Shown here piece by piece: positions 8,639 to 18,870 of a stretch of DNA of 64,000 bases. Position 1 is the first letter of the stretch. Each line of letters begins with the position of its first letter. The stretch covers positions 1,364,001-1,428,000 of the forward strand of contig NZ_CP054150.1 of the NCBI RefSeq assembly GCF_021310995.1, in the 5' to 3' direction. Under the pieces are notes generated by a model that saw only the letters and a program-made list of their open reading frames with translations, was not told the DNA's origin and searched no databases. Position numbers and translations under genes: made by a program. Origin of the DNA: Agrobacterium vaccinii (GTDB lineage: Bacteria; Pseudomonadota; Alphaproteobacteria; Rhizobiales; Rhizobiaceae).

Positions 8639-9691
8639 TTGAAATCTACGGTAACGAAAGTCGGTGTGAGCGCGAAGTGGCTCGGCATTGCCGTTCTATG
8701 CGCAGCGACAGCATCCTGTTCGACAACGTCGAAGACCGAAACCAAGCCTAAGCGGAGCAAGGAATATTTTTCCGAATCCGAGTATGGCGTCAAGGCCAGC
8801 CCGCGTGTTGCCGATGGCGCCAATATTCCAAAGGGCGGCGGGCGTTTCCTCGTCGGTAATGCCTATACCGTCAAGGGTCGCCGCTATTTCCCGAAGGAAG
8901 AACAGAATTACGACAAGTCGGGCCTTGCGTCCTGGTACGGCTCCGCATTCCACGGTCGTCTCACGGCCAATGGTGAAGCCTACGACAAGGAACACCTGTC
9001 TGCGGCGCACCCGACTTTCCCTTTGCCCAGCTATGCCCGCGTTACCAACCTGAACAACGGCTCCTCCGTCATCGTCCGCGTCAACGATCGCGGCCCGTTC
9101 CACGAGGGTCGCTTGATCGACGTGTCCAGCAAGACAGCCGATCTACTGGATATGAAGGCCACCGGCACGGCAAACGTCCGCGTCCAATATGTCGGTCGCG
9201 CACCGCTTGATGGCCATGATATGCCGTATCTGATGGCGTCCTATTCGCCGAAGGGTTCGCGTGGTCCGGGCATCAATCCCGAGGGACAGATTGCGACGGG
9301 CGTGATGGTCGCATCCGCTTCGGCAACCAATATTCCAATTCCGTCCAGCCCTGCCTATGGCGGCTCTGCGCAGATGGCGATGGTTGGTACGAAGAAAAAT
9401 CAGGCGCTACAGGCCATGCCACTGGTCAATGGCCCGGCACCTGTCATGAGCCAGGGCTCCGAGCAATTCGTGATTCTCCCTGAGATCGGCCCGTTCCTCA
9501 GTGAGCGCCCGGAAGGCAATTTCCTTCGTGCGCCGACGCCAGCAGGCCGTTTCGCTTCAGCCTATTCCGAAGAAGCCGCACCTGTTTCAAAGGCCGCGAG
9601 CGCCTTCGACAAGGTTCTCGTCAATCGCGGGCAACTGACCGAAGCGTCCATTCTGAGCTTCGTGAAAAACAAGCAGGGCAAGGCACGCTGA
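8639..9691 (+). CDS. rlpA: RlpA-like septal lipoprotein / lytic transglycosylase
   Basis: A 350-residue protein of the RlpA family, which cleaves or binds naked glycan strands at the septum. The N-terminus is a lipoprotein signal ending in a lipobox-like ATASC, so the mature protein should be anchored to a membrane through that cysteine. The double-psi beta-barrel runs from GLASWYGSAFHGRLTANGE to VNDRGPFHEGRLIDVS, and keeps the VNDRGPF motif with the catalytic aspartate. No SPOR domain is visible at the C-terminus; about 150 residues of low-complexity sequence follow. The start is TTG at 8639, the only one that puts the signal peptide in place. Confidence 0.88.
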   Translation: MKSTVTKVGVSAKWLGIAVLCAATASCSTTSKTETKPKRSKEYFSESEYGVKASPRVADGANIPKGGGRFLVGNAYTVKGRRYFPKEEQNYDKSGLASWYGSAFHGRLTANGEAYDKEHLSAAHPTFPLPSYARVTNLNNGSSVIVRVNDRGPFHEGRLIDVSSKTADLLDMKATGTANVRVQYVGRAPLDGHDMPYLMASYSPKGSRGPGINPEGQIATGVMVASASATNIPIPSSPAYGGSAQMAMVGTKKNQALQAMPLVNGPAPVMSQGSEQFVILPEIGPFLSERPEGNFLRAPTPAGRFASAYSEEAAPVSKAASAFDKVLVNRGQLTEASILSFVKNKQGKAR

Positions 9692-9827
9692 TTCTTTGCC
9701 CCTCCTGCCTGCCTCGAACCCATCTTCGACTGCGGAACGATTCAGAAAGTGTTTTCAGGAAAATTGCCTGAAGATGCTGCAAGTCGTTGCGCTTGCTGAA
9801 AGACACAGACTGGCGGGCTGAGACGTT

Positions 9828-10991
9828 ATGCGCACACTTATTTTCCGACATTTTCGCCCACTTCTGATTGCTGCGGTCTGTATCCACGCTGGCGCAGGCA
9901 TTGCCTCGGCCCAAGCAACCATCACGGTCAAGGCGCAGCAGGCCTATATGGTCGATGCCGAGACCGGCACGGTTCTGCTTGCCATAGATGAAAACAAGCC
10001 GTTTCCACCCGCATCACTTGCCAAACTGATGACCGTCGAAGTGGTGATGGACGCGTTGACACAGGGGCAGGTGAGTGCCGAGACGGCCTATCCCGTTTCT
10101 GAATATGCCTGGCGCACCGGGGGCGCACCATCGCGGACATCCACGATGTTTGCGGCACTGAAATCCTCCGTTCCGATCAATGATCTTCTGACCGGAATTA
10201 TCGTGCAGAACGCCAATGACGGCTGCCTTATCGTCGCCGAAGGTATGGCGGGGTCCGATCCGGCTTTCGCAAAGCGGATGACCGAGCGGGCAAAGACGCT
10301 CGGCATGACAGCCAGCGCCTTTGCAAACTCGACTGGTTTGCCCGACCAAGTCAGCAGCACCACGGCGAAAGACATGGTTTTGCTGGCAAAGCACATTCAC
10401 GACACGTCGGGGGATCGCTACGGCCTGTTCAGCAAGCCGGATTTTGAGTGGAACCGCATTTTCCAGCGCAACAAGAATTCGCTGATCGGTAACGGAATCG
10501 ACGGGTTGGGATTGGGTTATGCCGAGGGCCACGGCTTTTCAGCTGTCGTTTCGGCTGAGCGTGATGGACGCCGCATTTATCTCACTCTCGCGGGGATAGC
10601 GGATGACAAGACCCGGCAGGAAGAAGCGCGTCGCGTGGTGGAGTGGGGACTGACAGCGTTCGAAAAGCGCAGCCTGTTCCAGAAGGATGAGACCGTTGGC
10701 AATATCAGCGTCTACGGCGGCTCTGTTTCGGCTGTCGATCTGGCGGTGCACGAGCAGGTCAGCATTCTCGTGCCGATCAACAATCCCGACCGGCTTTCTG
10801 GCCGCATCGTCTATAAATGGCCGCTTAATGCCCCGTTGGAGGCCAATTTCAATGCGGCAACGCTGCGGATTTTCTCCGGCGAAAAACTGCTGCGTGAGGT
10901 GCCGCTTTACACCAAGGCCGCTGTAGACACGGGAACGTTGACGCAGAATGCGACAGGCGCACTGAAAGAACTGTTGTTCTTCTGGTTATAG
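9828..10991 (+). CDS. D-alanyl-D-alanine carboxypeptidase family protein with degenerate motifs
   Basis: A 387-residue S11-family (DacA/DacF type) protein with a signal peptide (cleavage near ASA-QATIT). The nucleophile motif SLAK is intact at residues 63-66. The second motif reads NAN (128-130) instead of SxN. The third reads GLG (228-230) where KTG is expected (context GIDGLGLGYAEGHG). The protein also has the C-terminal beta-rich domain of PBP5-type enzymes. It may be a weak carboxypeptidase or a structural or penicillin-binding paralogue of the SPOR-containing enzyme at 3305. It lies between rlpA and tmk and reads in the same direction. Confidence 0.85.
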   Translation: MRTLIFRHFRPLLIAAVCIHAGAGIASAQATITVKAQQAYMVDAETGTVLLAIDENKPFPPASLAKLMTVEVVMDALTQGQVSAETAYPVSEYAWRTGGAPSRTSTMFAALKSSVPINDLLTGIIVQNANDGCLIVAEGMAGSDPAFAKRMTERAKTLGMTASAFANSTGLPDQVSSTTAKDMVLLAKHIHDTSGDRYGLFSKPDFEWNRIFQRNKNSLIGNGIDGLGLGYAEGHGFSAVVSAERDGRRIYLTLAGIADDKTRQEEARRVVEWGLTAFEKRSLFQKDETVGNISVYGGSVSAVDLAVHEQVSILVPINNPDRLSGRIVYKWPLNAPLEANFNAATLRIFSGEKLLREVPLYTKAAVDTGTLTQNATGALKELLFFWL

Positions 10992-11107
10992 CAACATCGC
11001 ACGGTTTGGCTGCGGTTTTCCGAGACGTGCTTTCACGTCGATAGTTTCCCAATCTGCTGATATGGGTTACACACAGGCCGACCTATTGCGGAAGTCAGGA
11101 AGTTACA

Positions 11108-11770
11108 TTGTCCGAAAACACTGGATTGTTCATCAGCTTCGAAGGCGGCGAGGGCGCTGGAAAATCCACGCAGATTACCCTTCTTGCCGAGACCTTGCGC
11201 AAGCGCGGACTTGAAGTCGTCGTGACCCGCGAGCCGGGCGGTTCTCCGGGTGCGGAAGCCGTGCGTCATGTGCTTCTTTCGGGTGCCGCCGAACCTTTTG
11301 GCGTGCGCATGGAGGCCATGCTGTTTGCCGCCGCGCGCAACGACCATGTGGAAGAGGTGATCAGACCAGCACTGAACAAGGGCTCCGTTGTTCTGTGCGA
11401 CCGCTTTCTGGATTCCTCCCGGGTTTATCAGGGTACGACAGGCAATCTGGAGCCGGAATTCATCGAGACCCTGCAGCGCATTGCAATCGACGGCACGATG
11501 CCGGATCTGACGCTTATTTTCGATATCCCTGCCGCCTCCGGTCTTGCACGGGCGCGTAAGCGGGCAGACGAGGGCGCGACGCCTGACAGGTTCGAGAAGG
11601 AAGAGCTGGAAACGCACGAGAAGCGGCGCGAGGCCTATCTCGATATCGCCCTGAACGAGCCGCGGCGGTGTCGCATCGTCAACGCAGATCAGCCACCTGA
11701 AAAGGTAACCGAAGACGTGTTGTTACTGGTAGAACCGCTGCTGGCGAACGTCACGGAAATTGCGGAATGA
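11108..11770 (+). CDS. tmk: Thymidylate kinase
   Basis: Phosphorylates dTMP to dTDP with ATP in the dTTP pathway. The 220-residue protein has the P-loop GGEGAGKS (13-20), the [10 protein letters not shown] motif (41-50), the DRF motif (98-100) and a LID region ending in DRFEKE near residue 157. The start is TTG, with CAGGAAG upstream. The last four bases overlap the holB start (ATGA), so the two are translationally coupled, a frequent arrangement in alphaproteobacteria. Confidence 0.96.
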   Translation: MSENTGLFISFEGGEGAGKSTQITLLAETLRKRGLEVVVTREPGGSPGAEAVRHVLLSGAAEPFGVRMEAMLFAAARNDHVEEVIRPALNKGSVVLCDRFLDSSRVYQGTTGNLEPEFIETLQRIAIDGTMPDLTLIFDIPAASGLARARKRADEGATPDRFEKEELETHEKRREAYLDIALNEPRRCRIVNADQPPEKVTEDVLLLVEPLLANVTEIAE

Positions 11771-12792
11771 GCGAGGTTCACGGCGTTCTGGACGGAGCCA
11801 TTCCGCCGCAGGAAAACCCGAAATTATTCGGTCATGACGAGGCAGCGCAGTTCCTGGCGCAATCCTATCGCTCGGGTAAGGGTCACCATGCCATCCTGAT
11901 CGAGGGGCCGGAAGGCATTGGCAAGGCGACGCTTGCGTTCCGCTTTGCCCACCACGTGTTGTCTTACCCGGAGCCCGCGCTGGCGCCGGAAAATCTAGCC
12001 GACCCTGACCCGGAATCTCAGGTCAGCCATCAGATTGCGTCTGGCGCATCGCATAATCTGCTGCATTTGACACGACCGGTCGATGAGAAAACCGGAAAGG
12101 TGAAGTCGGCTATTACGGTGGATGAGGTTCGAAGGGCAGGGCACTTCTTCTCCCAGACCTCCGGTACCGGCAACTGGCGTATCGTCATCATCGACCCGGC
12201 AGACGACCTGAACCGCAATGCCGCGAATGCAATCCTGAAAATTCTTGAAGAGCCACCGAAACGGGCGCTGTTTCTGGTTCTTTCGCATGCGCCTGGCAAA
12301 CTTCTGCCCACCATCCGCTCACGCTGCATGCCCTTGCGTCTCCTACCGCTGGGCAATGGCGATATGGAGCGGGCCCTGCAAAATCTCGGCCTGACCATGT
12401 CTGATGACAAGCGGACATCGCTTCTGGCCGCGTCCAAGGGCAGCGTTTCGCAAGCGCTGAAGCTTCTGAACTACGGCGGCTCCGACATCGTGGATGTGTT
12501 CAGCGACGTCATGGCGGCGAGCGGTCCTTCTGCGCGAAAACAGATGCACAAACTTGCCGACGTGCTGGCCCAGAAGGACGGCGACATCGTTCTCGGCTTC
12601 TTCATGGAGCATGCAACCGAAACTCTGATGGACAGAGCAAGGGCTGCGGCCATGGCAGGCGATATCAGTGCCGCCGAGCGTCATGCGCGCCTGTCATCAT
12701 CGCTTTCAGAACGCATTACCATCGCGCAGGCCTATAATCTGGACAAGAAGCAGATGGTGCTTTCCATTCTGGAAGACATGCGCGCCGTTTGA
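11767..12792 (+). CDS. holB: DNA polymerase III delta-prime subunit
   Basis: The clamp-loader subunit that, with delta and tau/gamma, loads the beta sliding clamp at replication forks. The 341-residue protein has a Walker-A-like GPEGIGKAT (47-55) and the clamp-loader motif [22 protein letters not shown] follows the sensor region. The cysteines of a zinc module are missing; an insertion rich in Pro, Asp and Ala takes that place. The gene overlaps tmk by four bases. Confidence 0.94.
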   Translation: MSEVHGVLDGAIPPQENPKLFGHDEAAQFLAQSYRSGKGHHAILIEGPEGIGKATLAFRFAHHVLSYPEPALAPENLADPDPESQVSHQIASGASHNLLHLTRPVDEKTGKVKSAITVDEVRRAGHFFSQTSGTGNWRIVIIDPADDLNRNAANAILKILEEPPKRALFLVLSHAPGKLLPTIRSRCMPLRLLPLGNGDMERALQNLGLTMSDDKRTSLLAASKGSVSQALKLLNYGGSDIVDVFSDVMAASGPSARKQMHKLADVLAQKDGDIVLGFFMEHATETLMDRARAAAMAGDISAAERHARLSSSLSERITIAQAYNLDKKQMVLSILEDMRAV

Positions 12793-12890
12793 CAGTCCGT
12801 CAATTTTGTACGGCTTTTGCTTTCGCTTGCGCGAACAATAGGCTAAGAGCGGTCTATCTCAAAAACAGACCGTAAAGCCGATCGAGCGTC

Positions 12891-14441
12891 ATGACAGACA
12901 AGACACCTTTCTACATCACAACAGCGATTTCCTATCCCAACGGCAAGCCGCATATCGGCCATGCCTACGAGCTGATCGCAACGGATGCCATGGCGCGTTT
13001 TCAGCGTCTGGATGGTAAGGACGTCTTCTTTCTGACCGGCACGGACGAACACGGCCAGAAGATGCAACAGACAGCGCGCGCCGAAGGCATCACGCCGGAA
13101 GAACTGGCGCAGCGCAACTCCGACCAGTTCCGCGCCATGGGCAAGCTGCTCAACGCCTCCAATGACGATTTCATCCGCACCACGGAAGAACGTCACCACG
13201 AGACGTCGCGCAACATCTGGAACCTGATGGCCGATAACGGCGACATCTATAAGGACAGCTATGCCGGCTGGTACTCCGTGCGTGACGAGGCCTATTATGC
13301 CGAGGACGAGACAGAGGTGCGTACCGATGGCGTCCGGTACGGCCCGCAGGGCTCACCGGTCGAATGGGTCGAAGAGGAAAGCTATTTCTTCAAACTGTCC
13401 GAATATCAGGACAAACTGCTGAAGCTCTACGAAGAGAACCCTGATTTCATCGGTCCAGCCGAGCGCCGCAACGAAGTCATCTCCTTCGTTAAGTCCGGTC
13501 TGAAAGACCTCTCAGTCTCGCGCACGACGTTCGATTGGGGGATCAAGGTCCCCAATGATCCGAAGCACGTCATGTATGTGTGGGTGGATGCCCTCACCAA
13601 CTACATCACCGCGACCGGCTACATCGAAGACAAGGATGGCCCGCGCGCCAAATACTGGCCTGCCGACGTGCACATCATCGGAAAGGACATCATTCGCTTC
13701 CACGCGGTGTACTGGCCTGCCTTCCTGATGAGCGCTGGCTTGCCACTGCCCAAGCGCGTTTACGCCCACGGCTTCCTGCTCAACAAGGGCGAGAAAATGT
13801 CGAAGTCTGTCGGCAACGTGGTCGATCCCGTCGATCTGGTGAACCATTTCGGGCTGGATCAGGTGCGTTACTTCTTCCTGCGCGAAGTCTCCTTCGGACA
13901 GGATGGAAGCTACAGCGAAGACGGAATCGCCACCCGCATCAATGCCGATCTGGCAAATGGCATCGGTAACCTTGCCAGCCGCTCGCTATCCATGATCGTC
14001 AAGAATTGCGATGGTCAGATTCCGACACCCGGTGCCTTTACCGAAGAAGACAAGGCGATGCTCGCCGCCGCCGATGCGCTGCATGCGACATGCCGCGACG
14101 AGATGGGCAAGCAGATGATCCACAAGGCGCTTGCCGCGATCATCGCTGTCGTTTCTGAAACTGACCGCTACTTTGCGGGACAGGAACCTTGGGCGTTGAA
14201 AAAGACTGACCCGGAGCGCATGGGCACGGTTCTCTATGTGACGGCAGAAGTGGTTCGCCAGATCGGCATTCTTCTTCAGCCGTTCATGCCAGGTTCTTGC
14301 GAAAAGCTTCTCGATCTCGTTGCCGCACCTGCGGACAAACGTGATTTCGCAGCCTTGGGTGAGGGCGGTCGTCTCGTTCCCGGTACGCCGCTCGAAGCGC
14401 CGAAGCCGATCTTCCCGCGTTATGTGGCGCCAGAGGCTTGA
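12891..14441 (+). CDS. metG: Methionyl-tRNA synthetase
   Basis: Charges tRNA-Met with methionine. The 516-residue protein is the short class I form: HIGH at residues 21-24, [13 protein letters not shown] just after, KMSKS at 302-306 and an anticodon-binding helical domain. It lacks both the zinc-knuckle cysteines and the C-terminal EMAP-like dimerisation domain, as in other rhizobia. The gene is 98 bases behind holB and directly before tatD. Confidence 0.97.
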   Translation: MTDKTPFYITTAISYPNGKPHIGHAYELIATDAMARFQRLDGKDVFFLTGTDEHGQKMQQTARAEGITPEELAQRNSDQFRAMGKLLNASNDDFIRTTEERHHETSRNIWNLMADNGDIYKDSYAGWYSVRDEAYYAEDETEVRTDGVRYGPQGSPVEWVEEESYFFKLSEYQDKLLKLYEENPDFIGPAERRNEVISFVKSGLKDLSVSRTTFDWGIKVPNDPKHVMYVWVDALTNYITATGYIEDKDGPRAKYWPADVHIIGKDIIRFHAVYWPAFLMSAGLPLPKRVYAHGFLLNKGEKMSKSVGNVVDPVDLVNHFGLDQVRYFFLREVSFGQDGSYSEDGIATRINADLANGIGNLASRSLSMIVKNCDGQIPTPGAFTEEDKAMLAAADALHATCRDEMGKQMIHKALAAIIAVVSETDRYFAGQEPWALKKTDPERMGTVLYVTAEVVRQIGILLQPFMPGSCEKLLDLVAAPADKRDFAALGEGGRLVPGTPLEAPKPIFPRYVAPEA

Positions 14442-14446
14442 AGCCG

Positions 14447-15229
14447 ATGCTGATCGATACCCATTGCCATCTGGATTTTGCCGATTTCGATGCAGAGCGC
14501 GACGATATCATCGCGCGCGCTCATACATCCGGCGTCAGCCAGATGGTGACGATCTCCACCCGCGTCGCGCGTCTGCCGGAACTGCTGAAGATTGCGGAAA
14601 AATATCCCTCAGTCTTTTGTTCGGTCGGCACGCATCCCAACAATGCCGACGAAGAACTCGACATCATGGCCGACGATCTGGTGCGGCTGGCCAACAGCCA
14701 CGATAAGATCGTTGCCATAGGCGAGGCGGGTCTGGATTATTTCTACGATACGCAAAAGCCTGAAGATCAGAAAACCGGTCTGCGACGCCACATCGGAGCT
14801 GCGCGTATTACGAAGCTGCCTCTCGTCATCCATAGCCGCAGCGCCGATGACGACATGATCGCGATTTTGCGCGAAGAAAGCGGGAAGGGTGCTTTTCCGT
14901 TCATTCTGCACTGCTTTTCAGCTGGTCAGGAACTGGCGAATGCCGGTGTGGAGCTTGGCGGCTACGTCTCCTTCTCAGGCATTCTGACCTTCCCAAAATC
15001 GCAGGACATCAGAGATATCGCAGCGACCGTTCCGCTGGACCGGCTGCTGGTGGAAACAGATGCGCCCTATCTTGCGCCCAAGCGCTGGCGCGGCAAACGC
15101 AATGAGCCATCCTACGTCGTCAACACGGCCGAGGTATTGGCCGAGGTGCATGGCATCTCCTATGAGCAGATGGCTGACATCACCACGGAAAATGCTTTCC
15201 GCTGCTTTTCCAAGATGACGAAGGTGTAG
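14447..15229 (+). CDS. TatD-family metal-dependent deoxyribonuclease
   Basis: A 260-residue amidohydrolase-fold protein of the TatD/YcfH group, 3'-5' DNA exonucleases or phosphodiesterases. It has the N-terminal metal site (LIDTHCHLDF), GEAGLDYFYD, the histidine stretches VIHSRSADDD and LHCFSAG, and the ETDAPYLAPKRWRGKRNEP signature. The ATG at 14447 is preferred to a TTG overlapping the metG stop. It lies in a run metG-tatD-MBL with almost no spacing, so co-transcription is likely. Confidence 0.93.
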   Translation: MLIDTHCHLDFADFDAERDDIIARAHTSGVSQMVTISTRVARLPELLKIAEKYPSVFCSVGTHPNNADEELDIMADDLVRLANSHDKIVAIGEAGLDYFYDTQKPEDQKTGLRRHIGAARITKLPLVIHSRSADDDMIAILREESGKGAFPFILHCFSAGQELANAGVELGGYVSFSGILTFPKSQDIRDIAATVPLDRLLVETDAPYLAPKRWRGKRNEPSYVVNTAEVLAEVHGISYEQMADITTENAFRCFSKMTKV

Positions 15230-15231
15230 GT

Positions 15232-16050
15232 TTGGCAGGCTATCGGCGTCGCTTCACGATACTGGGTTGCGGCTCGTCGCCGGGCGTGCCGCGTATCAAT
15301 GGTGACTGGGGCGCTTGTGATCCTGAAAATCCCAGAAATATGCGCACTCGCGCGGCCTTCATGGTCCAGCAATTTGCTCCCGATGGTGGCATGACGACCG
15401 TGGTGATCGATACCGGGCCGGATCTTCGTGCGCAGCTGATTGCCGCGAGGGTCGAACATTTAGACGCTGTGATCTACACCCACTCCCATGCCGACCACCT
15501 CCATGGCATCGATGACCTGCGTGGATATTTCATTTCCAGCCGCAAACGGATTCCCATCCACGCCGACCCGGCGACGATGCAGCGCATTCGCGATGGATTT
15601 CCCTATTGTCTGGAAACACCGCCGGGCAGCAACTATCCACCCATCGTCGAGCCGCATATCATCCACGACATGGACACGGAATTCGAGGTTGCCGGGGCAG
15701 GCGGCACTATCAGTTTCAAGCCACACATGCAGCAGCACGGCGACACGCACTCGCTGGGTTTTCGCATCGGCGATGTCGCCTATTGCACCGATGTCAGCGA
15801 CTTTCCGCCCGAGTCCGTGGAAAAGCTGATGGATATCGCCGTGCTGGTGATCGATACGTTGCAGTACCGCTTTCATCCCAGCCATCTGTCGCTTGAACAG
15901 TCGCTGGATTGGATTGCGAAGCTTCGAGCCAAGCGCGCCATACTAACCCACATGCACACGCCGCTAGATTATGACACAGTCATGCGGGAAACGCCCGACC
16001 ACGTAGAGCCGGGTTACGACCAGATGCGCTTCGAGATCGACCTGATTTGA
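15232..16050 (+). CDS. MBL-fold phosphodiesterase, PhnP-like
   Basis: A 272-residue metallo-beta-lactamase-fold protein. The metal-binding motif THSHADH lies at residues 83-89, followed by HGIDDLRGY. Further ligands fall in MQQHGDTHSLGF, YCTDVSDFP and LTHMHTPLDYD. The GCGSSPGVPR opening is typical of the PhnP / lipoate-associated subgroup, which acts on cyclic phosphodiesters. The start is TTG two bases after the tatD stop, which suggests translational coupling. Confidence 0.87.
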   Translation: MAGYRRRFTILGCGSSPGVPRINGDWGACDPENPRNMRTRAAFMVQQFAPDGGMTTVVIDTGPDLRAQLIAARVEHLDAVIYTHSHADHLHGIDDLRGYFISSRKRIPIHADPATMQRIRDGFPYCLETPPGSNYPPIVEPHIIHDMDTEFEVAGAGGTISFKPHMQQHGDTHSLGFRIGDVAYCTDVSDFPPESVEKLMDIAVLVIDTLQYRFHPSHLSLEQSLDWIAKLRAKRAILTHMHTPLDYDTVMRETPDHVEPGYDQMRFEIDLI

Positions 16051-16078
16051 CCTGATCTCGGACTGCCAAGGAAAAACG

Positions 16079-17860
16079 ATGTCGACCAAGCCTTTCCGTG
16101 CACCCACTATGGCAAGCTTCTTCGATAATCTCCGCTCAAGCCGCCTGCGCGCGGTTTTCCGGCGCGGCGAAGTCGCGTTGGTCATACTGGCTTTGTTTGT
16201 GGGCGCGGCGGCGGGTCTTTTCGTCGTCCTCATCGGCGCAATCACGACCTTTCTCCACACGCTCGTCTTTGGCGTAGAGCGATTGAGCAGCAGCGACCTG
16301 TCCGGCTGGATCGTGCTTCTCGGGCCGCTGGCCGGCGGTATCATTCTCGGCACCATCATTTTCATTATCTCGAAAACCCGCAAGAAACCGATGATCGACC
16401 CCATCGAGGCAAACGCCTTGCATGGCGGTCGCCTGTCTTTGACCGATAGCGTTATCGTCTGCTTGCAGAACATCGTTTCCAACGGATTTGGCGCATCCGT
16501 GGGGCTTGAGGCCGGTTACACACAGGTCGCCAGTGGCGTCGCATCGAAGCTCGGCGTCAATCTGAAGCTGAGGCGAGGCGACATGCGTATCCTGGTCGGC
16601 TGCGGCGCGGCAGGTGCCATCGCTGCGGCCTTCAATGCGCCGCTGACAGGCGCGTTCTATGCCATAGAGCTCATCATCGGCACATACACCATCGTCACGC
16701 TCGCGCCCTTGATCGTTTCAGCGCTGGTCGCGACCATCGTAGCTGGCCTGTTGTCCCAGCATGGCCTCAGCATCGACATCGTCGGCCACAGCGCCGTGAC
16801 GCCACCCGATTATATTCCCGCGATATTTCTGGGCGCGGTCTGCGCTGGCATCGGCATCATTCTCATGCAGACTGTGTCTTTCATCGAGGAAACAGCCCGG
16901 AAAAGCCGAATCCCGATCTGGCTCAGGCCAGCGCTGGGCGGCATTGCCGTCGGCGCACTGGCACTGATTTCGCCGCAGGTTTTGTCCAGCGGCCACGGCG
17001 CGCTGCATCTAAACCTCGATGCGGCCATGACGGTCTGGGCATTGAGCGGATTGTTTGTTCTGAAAGCCGCTGCCAGTGCCATTTCAATTGGCTCTAACTT
17101 TCGCGGCGGCCTATTTTTTGCATCCTTGTTCATGGGCTCGCTGTTGGGCAAAATTTTTGCGATTTTTGCGCCCTATATCGGTTACGGCGATACCCAGCCC
17201 ATCGTCTACGCCGTCATCGGCATGAGTGCCTTCGCAGCCGCAATCATCGGCGGACCCTTGACCATGACGTTTCTGGCGCTGGAACTGACGGGCGACTTCC
17301 AGATCACCGTTTTGGTGCTCGCAGCGGTCATGACGACTTCGCTGGTGGTGCGCACGACCTTCGGATATTCCTTCGCCACATGGCGCTTCCATTTGCGCGG
17401 CGAAAGCATACGCAGCGCCCACGACATCGGCTGGATTCGCGACCTGACCGTCGGAAAAATGATGCGCGCCGATATCAGAAAAGAAACCGTCAGCATCGGC
17501 CTGCCAGCCTTCAAGGAAAAGTTTCCACTCGGCTCGACCCAGCGCGTCATCATGACGCACGACGACGGACGCTACGCCGGCATCATCCTCGTACCGGAAA
17601 TCTACGCCGACCCCATGGAGCGGGATTCCAAAACGATCAGCCTCGAAACCTATCTACGCTACAAGAGCGACGTACTTTTGCCAACCATGAACGCCCGCCA
17701 GGCCGCGGCCTTGTTCGACACCACGGAAAGCGAAGTGCTCGCTGTCGTCAACGACAAGATAGAGAACAGACCCATCGGCCTGCTAACCGAAAGCCACACG
17801 CTCCGAAGGTACAGCGAAGAACTCGACATCAGACGTCGGGAGGCTTCTGGGGAAATATGA
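16079..17860 (+). CDS. ClC-type chloride channel/antiporter
   Basis: A 593-residue inner-membrane ClC protein with about ten hydrophobic segments. The stretch ASVGLEAGYTQ keeps the gating glutamate in the place of the usual GREGP motif, and GSNFRGGLFFASLFMGSLLGK is the characteristic later motif. The ~150-residue soluble C-terminal part (after TWRFHLRGES) is probably a CBS-pair regulatory domain, although the motifs are weak. An AAGGA site precedes the ATG. This is the last gene of clearly core character before the accessory region. Confidence 0.9.
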   Translation: MSTKPFRAPTMASFFDNLRSSRLRAVFRRGEVALVILALFVGAAAGLFVVLIGAITTFLHTLVFGVERLSSSDLSGWIVLLGPLAGGIILGTIIFIISKTRKKPMIDPIEANALHGGRLSLTDSVIVCLQNIVSNGFGASVGLEAGYTQVASGVASKLGVNLKLRRGDMRILVGCGAAGAIAAAFNAPLTGAFYAIELIIGTYTIVTLAPLIVSALVATIVAGLLSQHGLSIDIVGHSAVTPPDYIPAIFLGAVCAGIGIILMQTVSFIEETARKSRIPIWLRPALGGIAVGALALISPQVLSSGHGALHLNLDAAMTVWALSGLFVLKAAASAISIGSNFRGGLFFASLFMGSLLGKIFAIFAPYIGYGDTQPIVYAVIGMSAFAAAIIGGPLTMTFLALELTGDFQITVLVLAAVMTTSLVVRTTFGYSFATWRFHLRGESIRSAHDIGWIRDLTVGKMMRADIRKETVSIGLPAFKEKFPLGSTQRVIMTHDDGRYAGIILVPEIYADPMERDSKTISLETYLRYKSDVLLPTMNARQAAALFDTTESEVLAVVNDKIENRPIGLLTESHTLRRYSEELDIRRREASGEI

Positions 17861-17938
17861 TTTTGAAGGAGGTCTTCTCTCTATGAATTCAAACCGGCAA
17901 CGCTAGATGGCTTGAGACACCCGGCTTATTCCTCGGCG

Positions 17939-18640
17939 CTACCTTGTTCCACTTAAAAGGGCTGCAAATTTCAGGATAAACCGAGCTGCGTCTGACGCTC
18001 GAGACTGAAGAAGAAAGTGCGGTCCATCAATCGTTGAAATCGTCTCGGAGACCAGTTCAAAATCTTGCGACATTCTTGCGGGCACCAACCGATCCTGCGT
18101 GGCGCGAAGATAGATAAATGGCAGAGACAATTCTTTCAATTGGTCACGCATGTCTACCTTCAGAACCTCTCTCAACCGACCGGAAAAGGTTCTTGCAGGT
18201 ACGAGATTCACAGCGTTCTGAAACCTTTCCGTGAACATCTTGCTCGACCATCGACCCATTAGGAGCGGCTGTATCAACCAAGCCAGGAATGGTGATTTGA
18301 ACGGTATTATTCTCACCAAGTGGGGCAGAAACGAAGGCAAATGTAGAGGCGATCGCGCAAATGTCGCAACGAAGACGATGCCTCTCAAACCCACAGGCCT
18401 TTGCGACGCCAACATAATCGCAAGTGGCCCAGCAAAGGATTCCGCTACCACAATGAAATCATCACTCGGAAGTTTGTCTTTCACCCAACACAGAAGATCA
18501 TCATATCGATAGCAATCTGTGGGATACCGAATAACCGAAACCGCGTTCTCTTTTGCGAGAATACTCTCTAGCTCCGTAAGAAGAAGCCCAGTCCCATCCA
18601 GTCCTGGTAGAATGAAGATTTTCATATCATTATCGCTCAT
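17939..18640 (-). CDS. Alpha/beta hydrolase
   Basis: A 233-residue hydrolase-fold protein. LPGLDGTG near the start would form the oxyanion region. The nucleophile elbow reads AESFAG, a variant of GxSxG. The acid and base are likely the Asp in RATQDRLVP and the His in IDGPHFLLQ. No signal peptide is present; the substrate is unknown. The ATG at 18640 follows an AAAGG sequence, and the longer frame has none. It is the first gene of the accessory region and reads toward the ClC gene. Confidence 0.72.
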   Translation of the reverse strand: MSDNDMKIFILPGLDGTGLLLTELESILAKENAVSVIRYPTDCYRYDDLLCWVKDKLPSDDFIVVAESFAGPLAIMLASQRPVGLRGIVFVATFARSPLHLPSFLPHLVRIIPFKSPFLAWLIQPLLMGRWSSKMFTERFQNAVNLVPARTFSGRLREVLKVDMRDQLKELSLPFIYLRATQDRLVPARMSQDFELVSETISTIDGPHFLLQSRASDAARFILKFAALLSGTR

Positions 18641-18870
18641 GAGCCTTTGCCGCGAGAGCAATCTTGCAAAGAGTGGCAACGATGTCGAGCGTTGTGATAA
18701 ACCTCAAGTTCCGGCAAACGCATCGTATCAAAAAGTTCCATAATATATGTTATGCAATCTTTATGTGTAACGGCTATATAGTAATGCGACAGTTGGGCCA
18801 GTTAGAGATGCGACAGTCTCGCCTCTCGACGCACTGTGTTATGCGCACCCACACCTTGCCGAGGCGCACC

